Shown here: positions 31,453-44,900 of the stretch, one piece after another
Layout: every line of letters begins with the position of its first letter
Position numbering within the stretch: position 1 is the first letter of the stretch
DNA from: Apoda limacodes
Lineage: Eukaryota > Arthropoda > Insecta > Lepidoptera > Limacodidae
Assembly: GCA_946406115.1 (NCBI GenBank)
Contig: OX291543.1
Location: 27,120,815 to 27,184,814, forward strand
Direction: 5' to 3'
Length of the DNA: 64,000 bases
Notes under the pieces: model-generated
What the model saw: only the letters and a program-made list of their open reading frames with translations
The model's database searches: none
What the model was told of the DNA's origin: nothing
Position numbers and translations under genes: made by a program

Positions 31453-32140
31453 TAATACTAATAATATTATAAAGAGGAAAGATTTGATTGTTTGTTTTTT
31501 TGTTTGTCTTGAACAGGATCCGAAACCACTGGACTGATTTGAAAAATTCTTTTACCATTAGAAGCCGACATTATCCCTGATGAACATAGACTACTTCTTA
31601 CCACGGGAAAATGCTTCATTCCTACGGGAAAACGAGAAATAGCACAACGGGTAGTAAGAATTATCCTTCCGTACATTCCTAATTACTTAATTAATAATAA
31701 CTCTATTAATTACGGTTGAACCGATTGGGTTGAAATTTTATATGGGTATTTCGATGGTTTTCTGGATGATTCAAAAATACAATTGGACTCGGTAGGTGGC
31801 GCTGCTGTTGGTATGTCAACTATTAAACGGTTTGACCGATGGGGTTGAAATTTTGTATGTGTATTTCCATGGTTTCACAGACACATGTATTAAAGAGGAA
31901 ATGTATTATGTATATTAATTAAGTAATTAGGAATGTACGGAAGGTTAATTCTTACTACCCTATTTCCCTTTTTCCCGTAGGAATAAAGCATTTTCCCGTG
32001 GTAAGAAGTAGTCTATGTTCATCAGGGATAATGTCGGCTTCTAATGGTAAAATAATTTTTCAAATCGTCCAGCAGTTTCGGAGCCTGTTCAAGACATATA
32101 AACAATCAAATCTTTCCTCTTTATAATATTAGTATAGATA
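31453..32140. mobile_element. Inverted pair of a lepidopteran repeat (arms about 240 bp, spacer about 220 bp)
   Basis: Left arm: TAATATTATAAAGAGGAAAG ... CATTAGAAGCCGACATTATC ... ACGGGAAAATGC ... CCTTCCGTACATTCCTAATT, ending about 31690. The right arm (about 31915-32140) is its inverse, ending TTTCCTCTTTATAATATTAG. The spacer has two imperfect direct copies of GGTTGAAATTTT-type text. Confidence 0.75.
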
Positions 32141-32523
32141 AATAAATATGTATAAAAAGTGATGAGGGAAGTAAATAGCTAGTATGGTTTCACTTCTGCC
32201 GGCACTCCCGGAGTGTTACCCGTTTTTTTTGTTAGTGTATGGTGTTATATTATAACTAAAACAAACACTATTACAAATTTTTTTTTTTTCATATAAATCA
32301 TAACGATTTAGAATTTCGTAGTTATTGAACTTTGGAAAAATAAAAAATTCAAAATAATCACAACTAACATAAGTATCTATAGTGGCGTGGCGTTCTGTCG
32401 ACCGTCATAATGTACACTATGCGCTGAATGTCAATAATCCAACTATGCAGGATGAGCCAAGATTTTTACAGTACGTTATACAGAATTTATGTCTTGTTAA
32501 CTTGGCTGTATTATGACATTGGG

Positions 32524-32571
32524 CGAAAAACCCCGGTGCGCGAAAAACCCCGGTGCGCGAAAAACCCCGGT
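32524..32571 (+). repeat. Tandem 17-bp repeat, 2.8 copies, at the LINE 5' junction
   Basis: CGAAAAACCCCGGTGCG at 32524 and 32541, plus a partial copy at 32558-32571, directly before the jockey sequence. Confidence 0.95.
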
Positions 32572-35310
32572 CCGTCTCCTTAGGCTATTTTAACGCCAAC
32601 GGTCTTCGTAACCAAAGAGAGGAATTACCGCAATTCCTCTCGTCCCAAAAACCGGACGTCTTCCCCATCTAGAAAACTTTCCAAAAGCCCGCTGTCCGCA
32701 CCCCTTCGATCGCAAACTATCGCACCGTCCGTAATGATAGAACTGCCTCCAATCTCGGAGGCACTCTCATCTATTATAGGCGCTCCCTGCATTGCTCCTC
32801 TATTGATCCTCCACCACTTACGAACTTAGAAGCATCCGTCTGCCGCTTAGCGATGACCGGTCATCAGCCGATCACCATTGCATCGGTTTATCTCTCTCCC
32901 TTAAAAGACTTGCTTGAGAGCGACCTTCAGTCGCTCTTAAATTTAGGCTACGCCGTCATTTTTGCCGGCGACATAAATTGCAAGCATCGCCGCTGGAACT
33001 CTTCAGTAACTTCACGGAGAGGCAGACTCCTCGACGATTTAGTTGACAGACTAAACTTTGACATCATCGCTCCTATGACGCCCACTTACATTCCCCACAA
33101 TACTCGGAACAACCCTGACGTACTCGAAATAGCACTTCTAAAGAATGTAAGGCTAAGCTTTCGCTTTATAGAGGTACTTGACGAACTTGACTCGGATCAG
33201 CGCCCTGTCCTCCTCCGATTAGGACAGCTAATGACTGAACGTAACGCGGCCCGCCGCGCACGCGATCGCGCTCCCACTATCGAAAATAAAGCTCGCTTCA
33301 ACGACTTACACCACCGTGTAAGAACCGCTGTAGCGGAGCTTCGCGCCCAACGTTTCGGTGATCTGATGGAGAACATTTCTGCTTTTCACCAAGCTTATTG
33401 GCACTCAGCCAGAGCTCTAAAATCAGACACCGCCAACTCTCTCCCTCCGTTAACTCGTCCCAACAACGTTCCCGCGTTCGATGACGACGAAAAAGCGAAT
33501 TGCCTATCGTCTAGCCTCCAAGTCCAATGTGCCTTAAGCACACAGCCGTTCGATACCAACCACGTGCGCGAGGCAGACGGCGAAGTGGAGCGCAGAACTT
33601 CTCTGCCCCTGACCCCTGTCACTGTCGACGAAGTCATACAGGTCATCAAAGACCTACGCCCCCGTAAAGCCCCCGGTGCGGACGGTATCTCTAACAATAT
33701 CCTAAAGCACCTCACTCTTCCCCTTCTCTGCCTCCTAATAGCGATCTTTAACGCTGCTATCGAACATTGCATCTTTCCTTCTCAATGGAAAGATGCAATT
33801 GTTATAGGCATCCATAAGACAGGCAAAGCTCGTACCGAGCCGTCCTTCTATCGCCCTATAAGTTTACTAAACTCTACGAACGCCTCCTCCTCGCTCGCCT
33901 ACGGAACGCTATAGTCTCCAGAGGCATTTTAATAGACGAGCAGTTCGGCTTCCGTGCCAAACACTCATGCGTCCATCAAGTCCTCCGCATCACGGAACAT
34001 ATTCTCACCGGCTTCCAACCAGTAGTAGGTAAGGCCCGCCACATGGGCGCTGTCTTCTTCGATGTAGCGAAAGCTTTCGACAAAGTCTTGCACAACGGTT
34101 TAATTTTTAAACTGTACAACTTTCAGTTGTTCATCATACGAGACTATTTGTCGAATCGTAGCTTTCGCTACAAAGTTGAAGGCACTCTCTCTTCCCCCCG
34201 TCCCATAGAAGCAGGAGTCCCGCAAGGGTCCGTGCTCGCCCCCATCTTGTACCTTCTGTACACCAACGACATCCTTAAAACGATAGGTATAGCCAACCCA
34301 ACTAGCCCTCTTTGCGGACGATACCGCTATCTTTACCACCGATAGGCAAGTGAGTCGAATCACTAAGAGACTTCAACCCGCTATCACCGCCTTAGGCGAA
34401 TGGTTTCGGAAATGGAGAATCGAGGTTAATCCCGACAAAAGCTCTGCCGTCCTCTTTACCGTAGGCTACCCTCCGCAGTCATCTCCCCTCTCTCCATTCG
34501 GTCGTGCCATTATCAAGACCAAATATCTCGGTGTTACCATGAATAGGCGTTTGAACTTCCACGCTCACACCTAAATAGTCAGAGACCGAGCCGCTTTTGT
34601 CCTCGGTCGTCTTTACCCCATGATAGGCAAGTACAGTAAGATGTCGCTTAGAAATAAGCTGAATCTTTACACAACTTGCATCCGCCCCATACTAGCTTAT
34701 GCTAGCGTAGTCTTTGCGTTATCCAAGCGCAATCTCCACAAACTTCGGACCCTCCAAAACCGCTTTCTCAGAGCGGCCTCAGGAGCCTCTTGGTACGTCC
34801 ACAATGCGGACCTACACAGAGACTTCGAACTCCCCACGATTTCCCAATATTTCAAAGACTTGGCAGTCCGCTTTTTCGAGCGTACACAAAATCACCCGAA
34901 TCGATTAATTGTGCAATCCACAACGTATCATCCCCCCGATCGACCTCGACACGGTCGTAAAACTATAGTTAGGCGCCCTCGGCACGTAGGCCCTCGTCGG
35001 CGCCTACAAGGATCGAGAGGTATCAAAGAGTGCCGGGGCGCTTCTCGCCCCCTCTCAATCGCAACCGTACCCGCGTAACGGGGAACTCCCCTCCTGGCGG
35101 TGACTCACCTTCGGGTTCGAGACTCACGCCGGTCGAAGGGACGCCCCCGAGAGCGATAACCCAAGCCGAGGCTCCCCCCGCAGGGAGCCCTTGAGCGTTG
35201 GGTGCTATATGGGCTGCGGCTCCTTCAAAGTCTCGCCCCAAAAAGCCCGGTGAAGCAGTAATGGATGCATCAGCCAACTGCATTGTCAGCTCAGAAAAAA
35301 ATAAATACAT
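32572..35310 (+). pseudogene. Jockey-type non-LTR retrotransposon, 5'-truncated, decayed ORF2
   Basis: Endonuclease: begins YFNANGLRNQREEL with a stop at about 32671; GDINCKHRRW is the conserved GDxNxKHxxW; the SDH motif reads LDSDQRPVLL, with Q for catalytic H. Reverse transcriptase: APGADGISNNILKHL, FYRPISLLN, then a frame change near 33870; AVFFDVAKAFDKV (34043 frame); GVPQGSVLAPILYLLYTNDI; a further frame change puts LALFADDTAIF in another frame (34300-34350); a stop is at 34572. The thumb and C-terminal part is open at 34620-35078. The 3' UTR is GC-rich (35080-35290) and ends in an A-rich tail. Part of the endonuclease-RT linker is missing compared with the copy at 63070-63600. At least two frameshifts and two stops: not active. 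It lies just 3' of the MORN gene, on the opposite strand. Confidence 0.9.
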
Positions 35311-35467
35311 ATGACATTAAACGCATTGAAGCAGTGAACAGAACGCACCTTATACCTACCCATCCTACAAATCAACCTACCTTGTGTTGAAACATTTAAC
35401 ACAATTACATTTAAAACCCAATTGATAAAACACCGAAGTAGAGAGTACCGTCCACCATGATAGGTTT

Positions 35468-35901
35468 TCAGTGTTTTTTTATTAAAGACGTGCTTTTACT
35501 AACTTTAAAAGATTTTCTGCCTTTCTGTGGTTTGTCGTCTTTATCCTTTCGGGGGGACCGCACTTTATCAGAAGGACGTACCTTCTCCAGTAAATCGTAG
35601 TAATGGTTTTGAGGTTGCAGCCAGCCAAATCCCTGGTTCCCACTACCCAACCATGTATGATTATTTGGATCGGTCAATTTCAAATTTCCTACTGGACAAT
35701 TATCGACGAAATTGCATTCGAGGACGCTGCCATCAGGATAATTATATTTTCCAGGACCTGAATAACGCCAGTCTTTTAGAGGGCCCTGGTAAATAGAGCC
35801 ATCAGGGAAGGTTATGTTCGCTTCCTGATTGGCTACAAGTTTGTCCGCTTCCCATGTGCCAGAGTATGTTTCACCATCAACTGTCGTGTATACTCCAGGA
35901 C
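35468..35901 (-). CDS. MORN-repeat protein coding exon 2 (repeats and C-terminus)
   Basis: Residues 51-194 and the TGA stop at 35470-35468. Carries the MORN units YSGTWE and YQGPLKDW plus the basic tail. Confidence 0.9.
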
Positions 35902-38900
35902 CTGTTCACAAATAAAACTGACATCACCTTTACCATAAGAATAATACACACACTAAAATTAATGACCCGAATGCTAAATCTAGGGGAGTTAGGGGAGGGA
36001 GCTTTGCCTATGTTTGGACCATGCGGCGCTGTGTCTAATGTCCAAAAATATTAATATTTATTTATTTATATGTGAGTGTGTATTTATTATTTATTTATAT
36101 ATTCTGTGAATATTTCAAGCGTCTACCTGTTGTCGTTATCAATATCGAGCAAAAATATCACGTTTGCTGTATGGGAGCCCCCTTAAATATTTATTTTATT
36201 CTGTTTTTTAGTATTTGTTGTTATAGCGGTAACAGAAATACATCTTCTGTAAAAATTTCAACTGTCTAACTATCATGGTTCATGAGATACAACTTCGTGA
36301 CGGACGGACGGCGGAATTTTAGTAATAGGGTCCCGTTTTTTACCCTTTGAGTACAGAACCCTCAAAAGGCATGGACTCCAAAAACATACCTATTTAACAT
36401 TACATCTGTTTCCTAAAGGGGTAGACAAAGACCAAAGACTTTCATGTAACTAAGTTCTCACATAACACTTTTATGTTATTTTGTCTTACACCATAGCTTA
36501 TGTCATAGAAGAAGCCTGACGTACCTACTCTTTCTCTCCTGAAGAGCTCAACGCTTATATGTTTTATAGCTTTAATTTTTGTATGTGGGACCATAGGCGG
36601 GAAATCTTTAGATCTAGATGCACTGTGGTCAATTAAATGAGATAACAATTTTGTAAAAGCTACCGACCATGTGTCCGTGTAATTTTCGTTCCAAATAAAT
36701 ATATTTGATTTGATTTGGTGTCTCGGAATAGATTTGTTATGTCATGTACCAATACCAAGCCTTTAAAAAGTCGCAAGATTTTCTTTATGCTCATAATGTA
36801 ATTTGGGAGAGTATAATTGTACTACCTGTCTTATAAATTTATTTAATATTTAACTGAAATGAATTTGATCGCTACTATACATATGCCAAAGTACATCAAA
36901 AATATGTGTACCTTATATGCAATGATATTCAAGTAAAGATACGATGCCTTCATATTGTTCGAAATCTAAATTGGATCCGCTGTGACCTACACTAGGTTTT
37001 AACAACGAATGCCAAGGATAATACGTAAGTGACATGTGACTGAATCAAATTACGACAGTTGTCTTAATTATGCTGCCTCAGTTTTTACGTGCTAGTACGA
37101 TATCTACCTCTATTAATACATACACTATTAATTAAAAAATAATAAAACGGGATTAAACGCGTCGTAATTTGGCAAAATACCTTTTCCCCGACGTTTTAAA
37201 TTAGTAATGAAACGCGTAAATTTAAAAACTTATACATACACTATTATTGGTAATCTGTAATAAAAACATACTGTACATTAAAAATCGGCCAAGTATTACT
37301 ACTATTCTAAAGTGCCTACTATACCTATGCCTACCTTTTTACATGCCATTTGCACAAAGGCGAACTGGTATTGTGTACTAAGTACCTACTATAGGAATTC
37401 AGTAAAACCCGGGGGGGTAAAATTACGTTATAATTTTCCGTGTTTTGAATGTGTATTTACTTTATAGGTAGTCTTTTAGAGAAAAAAAAGTTTGCCTTAG
37501 AATTGCACATGATGTAAGGTGACAAAAACAAGAAAAATCTAAAATTGGTAAAGACCGAATCGGGTCATGCTATAAAGTAGTTACTATTTATTTGAGCTGA
37601 AGTTATAGTACCTACCGAAATCTAGAGCTTTATAAAAAGGATAGGCGTTAAAATTTCTGTTTTTAATTATTCTAAATCAAGTCTATTGAATAATGAAATA
37701 TATGAAAAAAACAGAAAATTAATTGCAAGCAAAAAGCAAACATAATGTATATAAAATTTAAACGGTGTAATTATGTAGAAGAATAGTCGTTATATATTAG
37801 CTTATATTATATTATAGGCCTAAGTTGCAGTCTGTTCAGGAAGATAAGTTTTGGAAAAACCGTGGGAAGACGTGTTTAAGCTCCAAAAAGACAAGGAATG
37901 GTATCAACATTAAGGGCGTGTTTAATGGTACTTACTTTCAATTTGTTGATGACATAAGGATCATAGCAGAATCGCTATAAGAAATGGTATATTGCTCGCA
38001 GACTTCAGCAGAGTTTCCCGACAAGTGGACATAAGCAAGCTGAAGTGGCAGTCGGCAGGCCACATCGCTCGTGGCGAGCACGAATATTGGAAACAGGGCT
38101 ACGGAACTTCACCTCTTGAATTTGCTGCTACTACTGAATCGAGGGGCGTAGGTTCGATTCCCGCACTAGTTTGTCTGGACAAACATTAATTATTTGTGTT
38201 TGTCTATGTATATGTAATTAATTATTACTATTACTTAACATTAATTATTTGTATCCATTGTCTAGTCCATAGCACAAGCTTTGCTTAGTTTGGGTTCAGG
38301 CGGCATTGTGTATAATGTTCAAAAATATTTATTTATTTATTTTTGTTTATATTATAAACATTTGGTCCGCTTTATTAATAGAAGCACAAAAAGGAGCAAG
38401 GATCTATTTAAAAGCACGTATGTGTTTTTACAGTTTGAAGACTGCCCGGAAGAGGCACGTACACGTAGCACGATGTTATCTTCGCTAGGTCGTGCGTTGT
38501 CGCGGCGAGCTACTATACAAAGAGTTAATTTGGTGGTAGCATTGCGTAATAAGTTATTTATTACGCTTTGGTGGTAGGGTCAACAACTTTGTACGAGAAG
38601 CGCCTGAGTAAGTACCATGGCGCGGCCTCGCAGAGTAGTCTCTCGCCATAGAAGCAATATAGGCGTACCCGGGGGTTTTAAACCTCCAGAAATCAAATTA
38701 ATGATTTTTCATAACAATTAAATTACGCAGGACCTAACTGTAAATGTAAATTGTATCAGAATCAATCCAAAAATGGTGGAATTAATATAAGACACAGACA
38801 GACGGAAATAACGAATCATAAGAGTTCCGTTTTTGATAGTTGGGTACGGAACTCTAAGAACGGCTTGTGTTTGCCGTAAACGCATTAACTTAGGATTTCG

Positions 38901-41900
38901 TAGTATATCTTAGTAGATCTTTACTGTTGAAAACTGCAAATATTAGATACCTATCTATAGAAGGGGGACGGGGGAGATCGAAATTTGAATTATAATAATA
39001 AAGCCATGAAATAAATGCCTACTACAAACACTGACGATGCTTAAAACTATGAAAATACTAAATGAGTTTTTAGTAGTTTCATTTAAGTACTTTTTTGAAA
39101 GCTTAGTCAAGAAAAGGAATGAGTCAAAATAAAAAATGTCGACTTTTAAAGCTTTATTTATAAGAAAACAATTATTTCAGACATGAAATAAATCTTGTAT
39201 TACCTATGTTTATATATGATATGAACGCATTTTCATGTCTGGGCCTGGGCATTAAGAACATAACAAACATACAAACAGTAATATCCTTTTCAACAGTTTA
39301 TGTACTTTATATGTATCTCCATAGATTGCAGTGACTTATTCCCTTTCTTGATTAACTGATTCAAATAGGTTAGGTTAGACCATAGACTTTGAGTTCTGTA
39401 ATCTGTCCTATGGACTTACAATAGCCTCACAAAATTGGCCACACTTTAGAGAGAGACAAAGTGAAAGTGTGGTCTCTTTTCTCTTTCTATCAACGTCCGG
39501 CATTTTGTTTTTTAATGTTTATTAAAACCAGTGAGAAAGAGACTAGACACCACAGTTTCGCTTTGTCTTTGTCACACCTTTGTAACCTTTTTTTTTACAT
39601 TTGGCTAGAAAATGCGCCGTCCATTTTTCTATGTCTATGGGTTAGACCCCAAAAACTCAGTTATGAAAATATGTGGAAACGGATATTAAGAAATGTAAAA
39701 TTAGATATTTATATAATAAATAGTAATAGTATATTATTTATATATTCTTATAAAATAGTATATTAGTAAACTAAATACCTTCATATGGAATAGTTTTAAA
39801 ATTTTGGTCCTTAGATTAAACTAATGATATAGTTAAGTACAACCATAGACATAGAGAACTGGACAGCGCAAAAGCGTGACAGAGACAAAGCGAACGTGTC
39901 TTGTTTACGAGAAAATATACCACAGGTTAACTTTGTCGCTTTCTAAAGTCACCTTCGTGAGCCTATTGCGCTGTCCCTAAGACAGATTACAGAACTCGAA
40001 GTCTATGGGTATAACAAACAATTACCTTCTATTACAAATGAGTAGCGGGCAGTAGAAGGTTCGTTCGTTTCAGCCGGAAGACGGTTACTGCCGAACGTAG
40101 GGCTCCCTGAGGGAGTCCCTAGGGGTCCTGAGCCGCCCGCGTTCATCCGCTTCCTGCGGCTCTGACCAGGTCGTCTGTCCACCTGGTCAGAGCCGCACCA
40201 GAACTTTTTCTTACCCATCGGTTATCGGTTCGACAAACAATGTGGGCTCCCCAATGCCACTTCAGCTTGCTAAATTATTTGAGCTATTTGAATTTACTTA
40301 AGATGTTTTCCTTTACCAAATTATGCCAGGGGTGGGAATGCAACAATATCCGGACAACATCCTCAGAAATTCAAAAGATAACTTCCTTACTTATATTTCT
40401 ACTTAGGTAACACAGGCGCAACGACCCTAGAAATATGAATTCAAAAGTTCTAAAAGCTTAAAAGTTTATTTGAATGTTTGCGGTACAACATCCGAACATG
40501 TGCAATTGGAGCGTGACTTTATTGCCTTGGGTGCTTCACGACGATGCCCCAAGTTGCAATGGATTACGACATGCCCCGTTAATTTCGATTGATACAAGAA
40601 AGTTCATTGATACTTCTTTCCACATGTCAAGATACACGTGTGGAAAAGAGTAGGTACTTATATTGGCCAAATTAGGCTTGATGTGCTAAAGAAACCCACT
40701 AAGCACTACATGCTCACTGTTCAATTGTTCATGGCACAACATCTGCAAACATTGTAAGTACCTACTCGAAATAAGCGTAAAAATACGTATGCATGTGTAT
40801 CATAGATAATTCGGTTTTATGAATTTTAACTCTGCATCACACGGTCACAGTAATATTAATACCATAATACCAGAAAGTAATATTAGACCAGCGGTCGGCG
40901 TTCTTTTGAACCGACTTAAAAAAAAGGTTATCAATTTGACCCGTATGTAGATATGTATTATTGTTAAAATTACATAATATTCATGTATGTTAATCTATGT
41001 GGGCTCCTAAATAGATTTGCCAAAGAAAAGTGCTCTTGCACTTTGATACCTAATTAAAATCCCTTAAATCAGTCAGTATTTGATTATATGGTAGTAAAAC
41101 TGTAATGTGAATAGGAAAAAAGCTATTGACATTTGAAAAAAAATATGTCTTGATATAATGTGACCTCTGAGTACCTTGCGATCTTGTGTCGCTATGCCAT
41201 AACGAGCCATTGTTGGGCTTTGCAATGCACAAACCTCTATGTTATATGCACCACCACGTAAATGTTCGCTGACATACGAAACTGTAAGTTTTAAATGATA
41301 TGTACCCAAACTAATTAAGGAAACGGTATATTTATGGACCACCTGTCCAATCCAATCAATAGGCACACAAAAAACCTTACTACTATTACCGTAGTAAGTC
41401 CGTAGTTGTCAAAATCAATACAATGTTACTTAGTCCAATCATTAAGTACAAAATCAAAATCCAATATCCAGTCCAAGGTGGTTTATAAAATAGCAAGGAT
41501 AGGAGAAAACACGCGCACGCTCAAGGTAGTTCCAAAAGGGACTAATCTAAAATAAAAGTAAAGAAAACCAAATGGGAAAAGTAAGGTAAAAACCCTCCTT
41601 TCCTCCACCCCGCCACACCACTTGGTACCTGTGGTTGTGCCTCCTGTGCTGTTTTGTGCCAGAAGTACGTCCACCCTGCTCACTGACAGTATACCCGCTG
41701 TCGGCGGGTTCTTAGCTCGCAAAACAGATATTGAACGAATTGAAATAGAATCAAACATATCGATTTTTTTTTTCTTTTGTTTTTTCTCAACTGACTATGC
41801 AGTCTCAGCCCATAAAGCGCCCAACACTTAAGGGCTCCCCGCGGGGGGAGCCTCGGCTTGGGTCGTATCGAATTGAAAATGATAGCTGATTACTGAAATA

Positions 41901-44900
41901 ACTGTGTGATTTGTGGGTAACTTTTTGTTGACATAACTTTTTTCCTATTCATATTAGAGATTGCTGCAATAGAAAGAAATTATGAGCTAGGTAAGGTCCT
42001 TCGATCAAGGTACGTGCTAAAGTGCTACAACACTGGGGACGTTTTGAGTATTGATCTTCTCATCGTTGAGTATGTATGTATGTATGTATGTCCACGTATT
42101 TCTCAGAAACTAGTAATCGAATTTTAATAATTCTCCACATTTATTAAATTAGGTGACATTTATTAAACGCCTTTAAACTTAGGTAACAGTGCAAGTTTCA
42201 TCAAAATCGGTTCAGAAGTTTTAAAGATATAGACCCAAGTGTAGCATAATCACTGGAAAAAAAAAGTTGTCTGCTTATATCACATTGGTAGTCTGGTCAA
42301 CATGTACCTTTTTGGGTGAAATTTTTGTATAGTCTCCGAAAATTACGATCAAGGTGTCATTCGATTCGGAATATTATGTAGAAAGTTTAAGAAAAAGTTC
42401 CAAAAGGGGCCGATGAAAATTGCAAAAGTTATAAACAATTAAAAAAAAAAAGAAAGTTCAAAATTTTCAAAATTTGAAAAAAGATCTGAAAAGAGGAGGA
42501 AATTTTCTTAAAAAAAATCCTACCTCCCGGAACTGTATCTTTAATATTTATAATTTTTACGGAGCCCTGAACTATTTTCTAAAATTAATATTAATTAATA
42601 CTAAAATTAATTTTATAAAATCCACTAAAAGCGGGTAGTCTTGCTTCCGCTCGCGATTTTTCATTCGGACACGGTAACAATAAAAATCATTTTAACATAT
42701 TAAATATGAATATTAAGGAATAAAAAAATTTAAGTACTATTGGGATATATAAATGAACACTAATCCGTAATATATAATAGTTTAAAAGTTATACCAATTA
42801 TAAAAGAAAAAGAGCGAGATAAAAAGGCAAATGAAAAATAATACATAGCTGTTTTTATAATTAAATTACAAATTAAAAAAAAAATAAAGTAAGAAAATCC
42901 ATATGTTTATAACAAATTGTTTATTAAATAAACAAATAAAAAATGAAAAAAAATATTTTTTTTTTCCAGAATATTTAAGAACAATAGAATTTATGATTTT
43001 TAGATAAAAAAATGGTTCCTTAATATTTATATTTAGTGGTAAAAAACGATTGTTAATTAAGAAATGCATTTTAAAGCAATAAATAATTTTTTTTAAGGAA
43101 TAATTTTTTTCTTAAAAATCATAATTTATATCGACAAGTAGATTAGGAAAAAAAATTTGTTGATTATCTTATAAACAATGCATTTGTTTATAACAATTAT
43201 TTAAACAATCGCGGTAAAAAATAAAAAAAAAATATTTTCATGTAACTTTTAACCGTTAGAAATCATAAAATTTGAAATATTTGAAAAACAAAATTTTTTT
43301 AATAACTTTTATGCAGTTTTTAATTTTTTAATGTTTTCGATTGTTAATAAAAAAGTGGAAAATTAACATTTTTAAATTTTTCCAAAGGGGATCTATTTAA
43401 ATGCCTTTTAAGAATAACTCCACGAAGTGTAAAAAATCCTAGGGTTGTAGTTTAATAATAATCAGCTTTTTTCTGTTAACATTCTATTCAGAAAAAGTAG
43501 TTAATTAACTAATGCATAACTAATGGAAAAATGGGGATAAAAATTTTTCGCCTACGGATTAGTGTTCATTTATATATCCCAATAGTACTTAAATTTTTTT
43601 ATTCCTTAATATTCATATTTAATATGATAAAATGATTTTTATTGTTACCGTGTCCGAATGAAAAATCGCGAGCGGAAGCAAGACTACCCGCTTTTAGCGC
43701 TATTTTCAGGGCTCCGTAAAAATTATAAATATTAAAGATACAGTTCCGGGAGGTAGGATTTTTTTTAGGAAATTTCCTCCTCTTTTCAGATCTTTTTTCA
43801 AATTTTGAATATCTTTGATAGTTTTTGAGATATTCAAAAAAAACCAAACCCCTACTTTTTTTTTTTTAATTGTTTATAACTTTTGCAATTTTCATCGGCC
43901 CCTTTTGGAACTTTTTCTTAAACTTTCTACATAATATTCCGAATCGAATGACACCTTTATCGTAATTTTCGGAGACTATACAAAAATTTCACCCAAAAAG
44001 GTACATGTTGACCAGACTATGGTTTAACGTCGCAATTCTAAGCGGAACTTATCGTGTGTATATGACCCGATATCTCCGCCACCGGTTTAATGACACTAAG
44101 GTGGCAAACAAGGAGACGGCTCGCCTTATAGCAAAAAAACAGAGCCTTTATCATTTTGTTTCTCTTAAAAAAAGTTTTTTGTTCAATGTGTTGTTTTTGT
44201 TTACGTTGTATTGGTAACAACCTGAAGATTTTGAGCCGGGATAGTTACATGGAGTAAAAAGATCCAGCGATGTTCAGTTCCGAGATTATTTACAAGATAA
44301 GGTGAAGCTGGCGTCCAAAAAACTAGGTGTACTCAACAGAGCAAGGCTTCACGTCGGGGCAGAGGTAGCTGCTTTACAAGTCGCAAGTTCGGCCCCATAT
44401 GGAGTACTGCTGCCATCTCTAGGCCGGTGCACCCGGATACCAGCTTGGCCCTTTTGACTCGGTTCAACGACGGGCTGTGAGAATTTTCGACGATCCCAAA
44501 CTCACTTGCCGTATCGAACCCTTAAGTCTGAGGAGAGATTTTGCCTCCCTGTGTGTGTTCTACCGCTTGTACAATGGGATGTGAATTGTTCGAAATAATG
44601 CCCACGGCTACTTTCTACCATCGCACCGCTCGCCATAGGCAGGGAATTCATTCTCATACTTTAGAACCGAAATGGTCGCGTACAGTGCGGTTTTAGAGAA
44701 ACTTTCTCCCGCGAACGCTTGGGTTGTGGAATGAGCTCCCTGCCAAGGTTTTCTCTAAGGACTACAGTATGGGGTTCTTCAAGAAAGAAGTTATTGGATG
44801 TTTGAAGGGTCGGCAACGCGCGAGTGATACCCCTGGTGTTGCAAGCGTCCATAGGCCACGGTGACCGCTTACCATCAGGCGGCGTGTGCTTGTTTGCCAC

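Larger units (their letters stand above)
42289..44019. mobile_element. Long fold-back element, 1.73 kb, arms about 470-480 bp
   Basis: Left arm 42289-42769 and right arm 43553-44019 are inverted copies, e.g. TAGTCTGGTCAACATGTACC at the left end, its inverse at the right end, and ACTAATCCGTA/TACGGATTAGT at the inner ends. Small indels differ between the arms: about 50 extra bases (TTAATATTAATTAATAC region) in the left near 42570-42620, and extra bases in the right near 43810-43850. The outer ends are flanked by TGG on both sides; alternatively a TA duplication is possible. The 780-bp spacer is extremely AT-rich and has no coding potential. Consistent with a non-autonomous DNA transposon with long terminal inverted repeats. 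Lies in the MORN intron. Confidence 0.85.

Noticed and set aside
33395..33772. 125-codon minus-strand frame
   Set aside because: Antisense shadow of the jockey ORF2.
35478..35483. AATAAA on the minus strand within the last codons of the MORN gene as a poly-A signal
   Set aside because: It lies 5' of the stop codon; cleavage 10-30 bases later would leave almost no 3' UTR. Probably just the AT-rich codons for Leu-Ile-Lys.
42866..43069. 67-codon minus-strand frame inside the fold-back core
   Set aside because: Extremely AT-rich; the Phe/Ile/Asn/Lys composition is what random AT-rich sequence gives.
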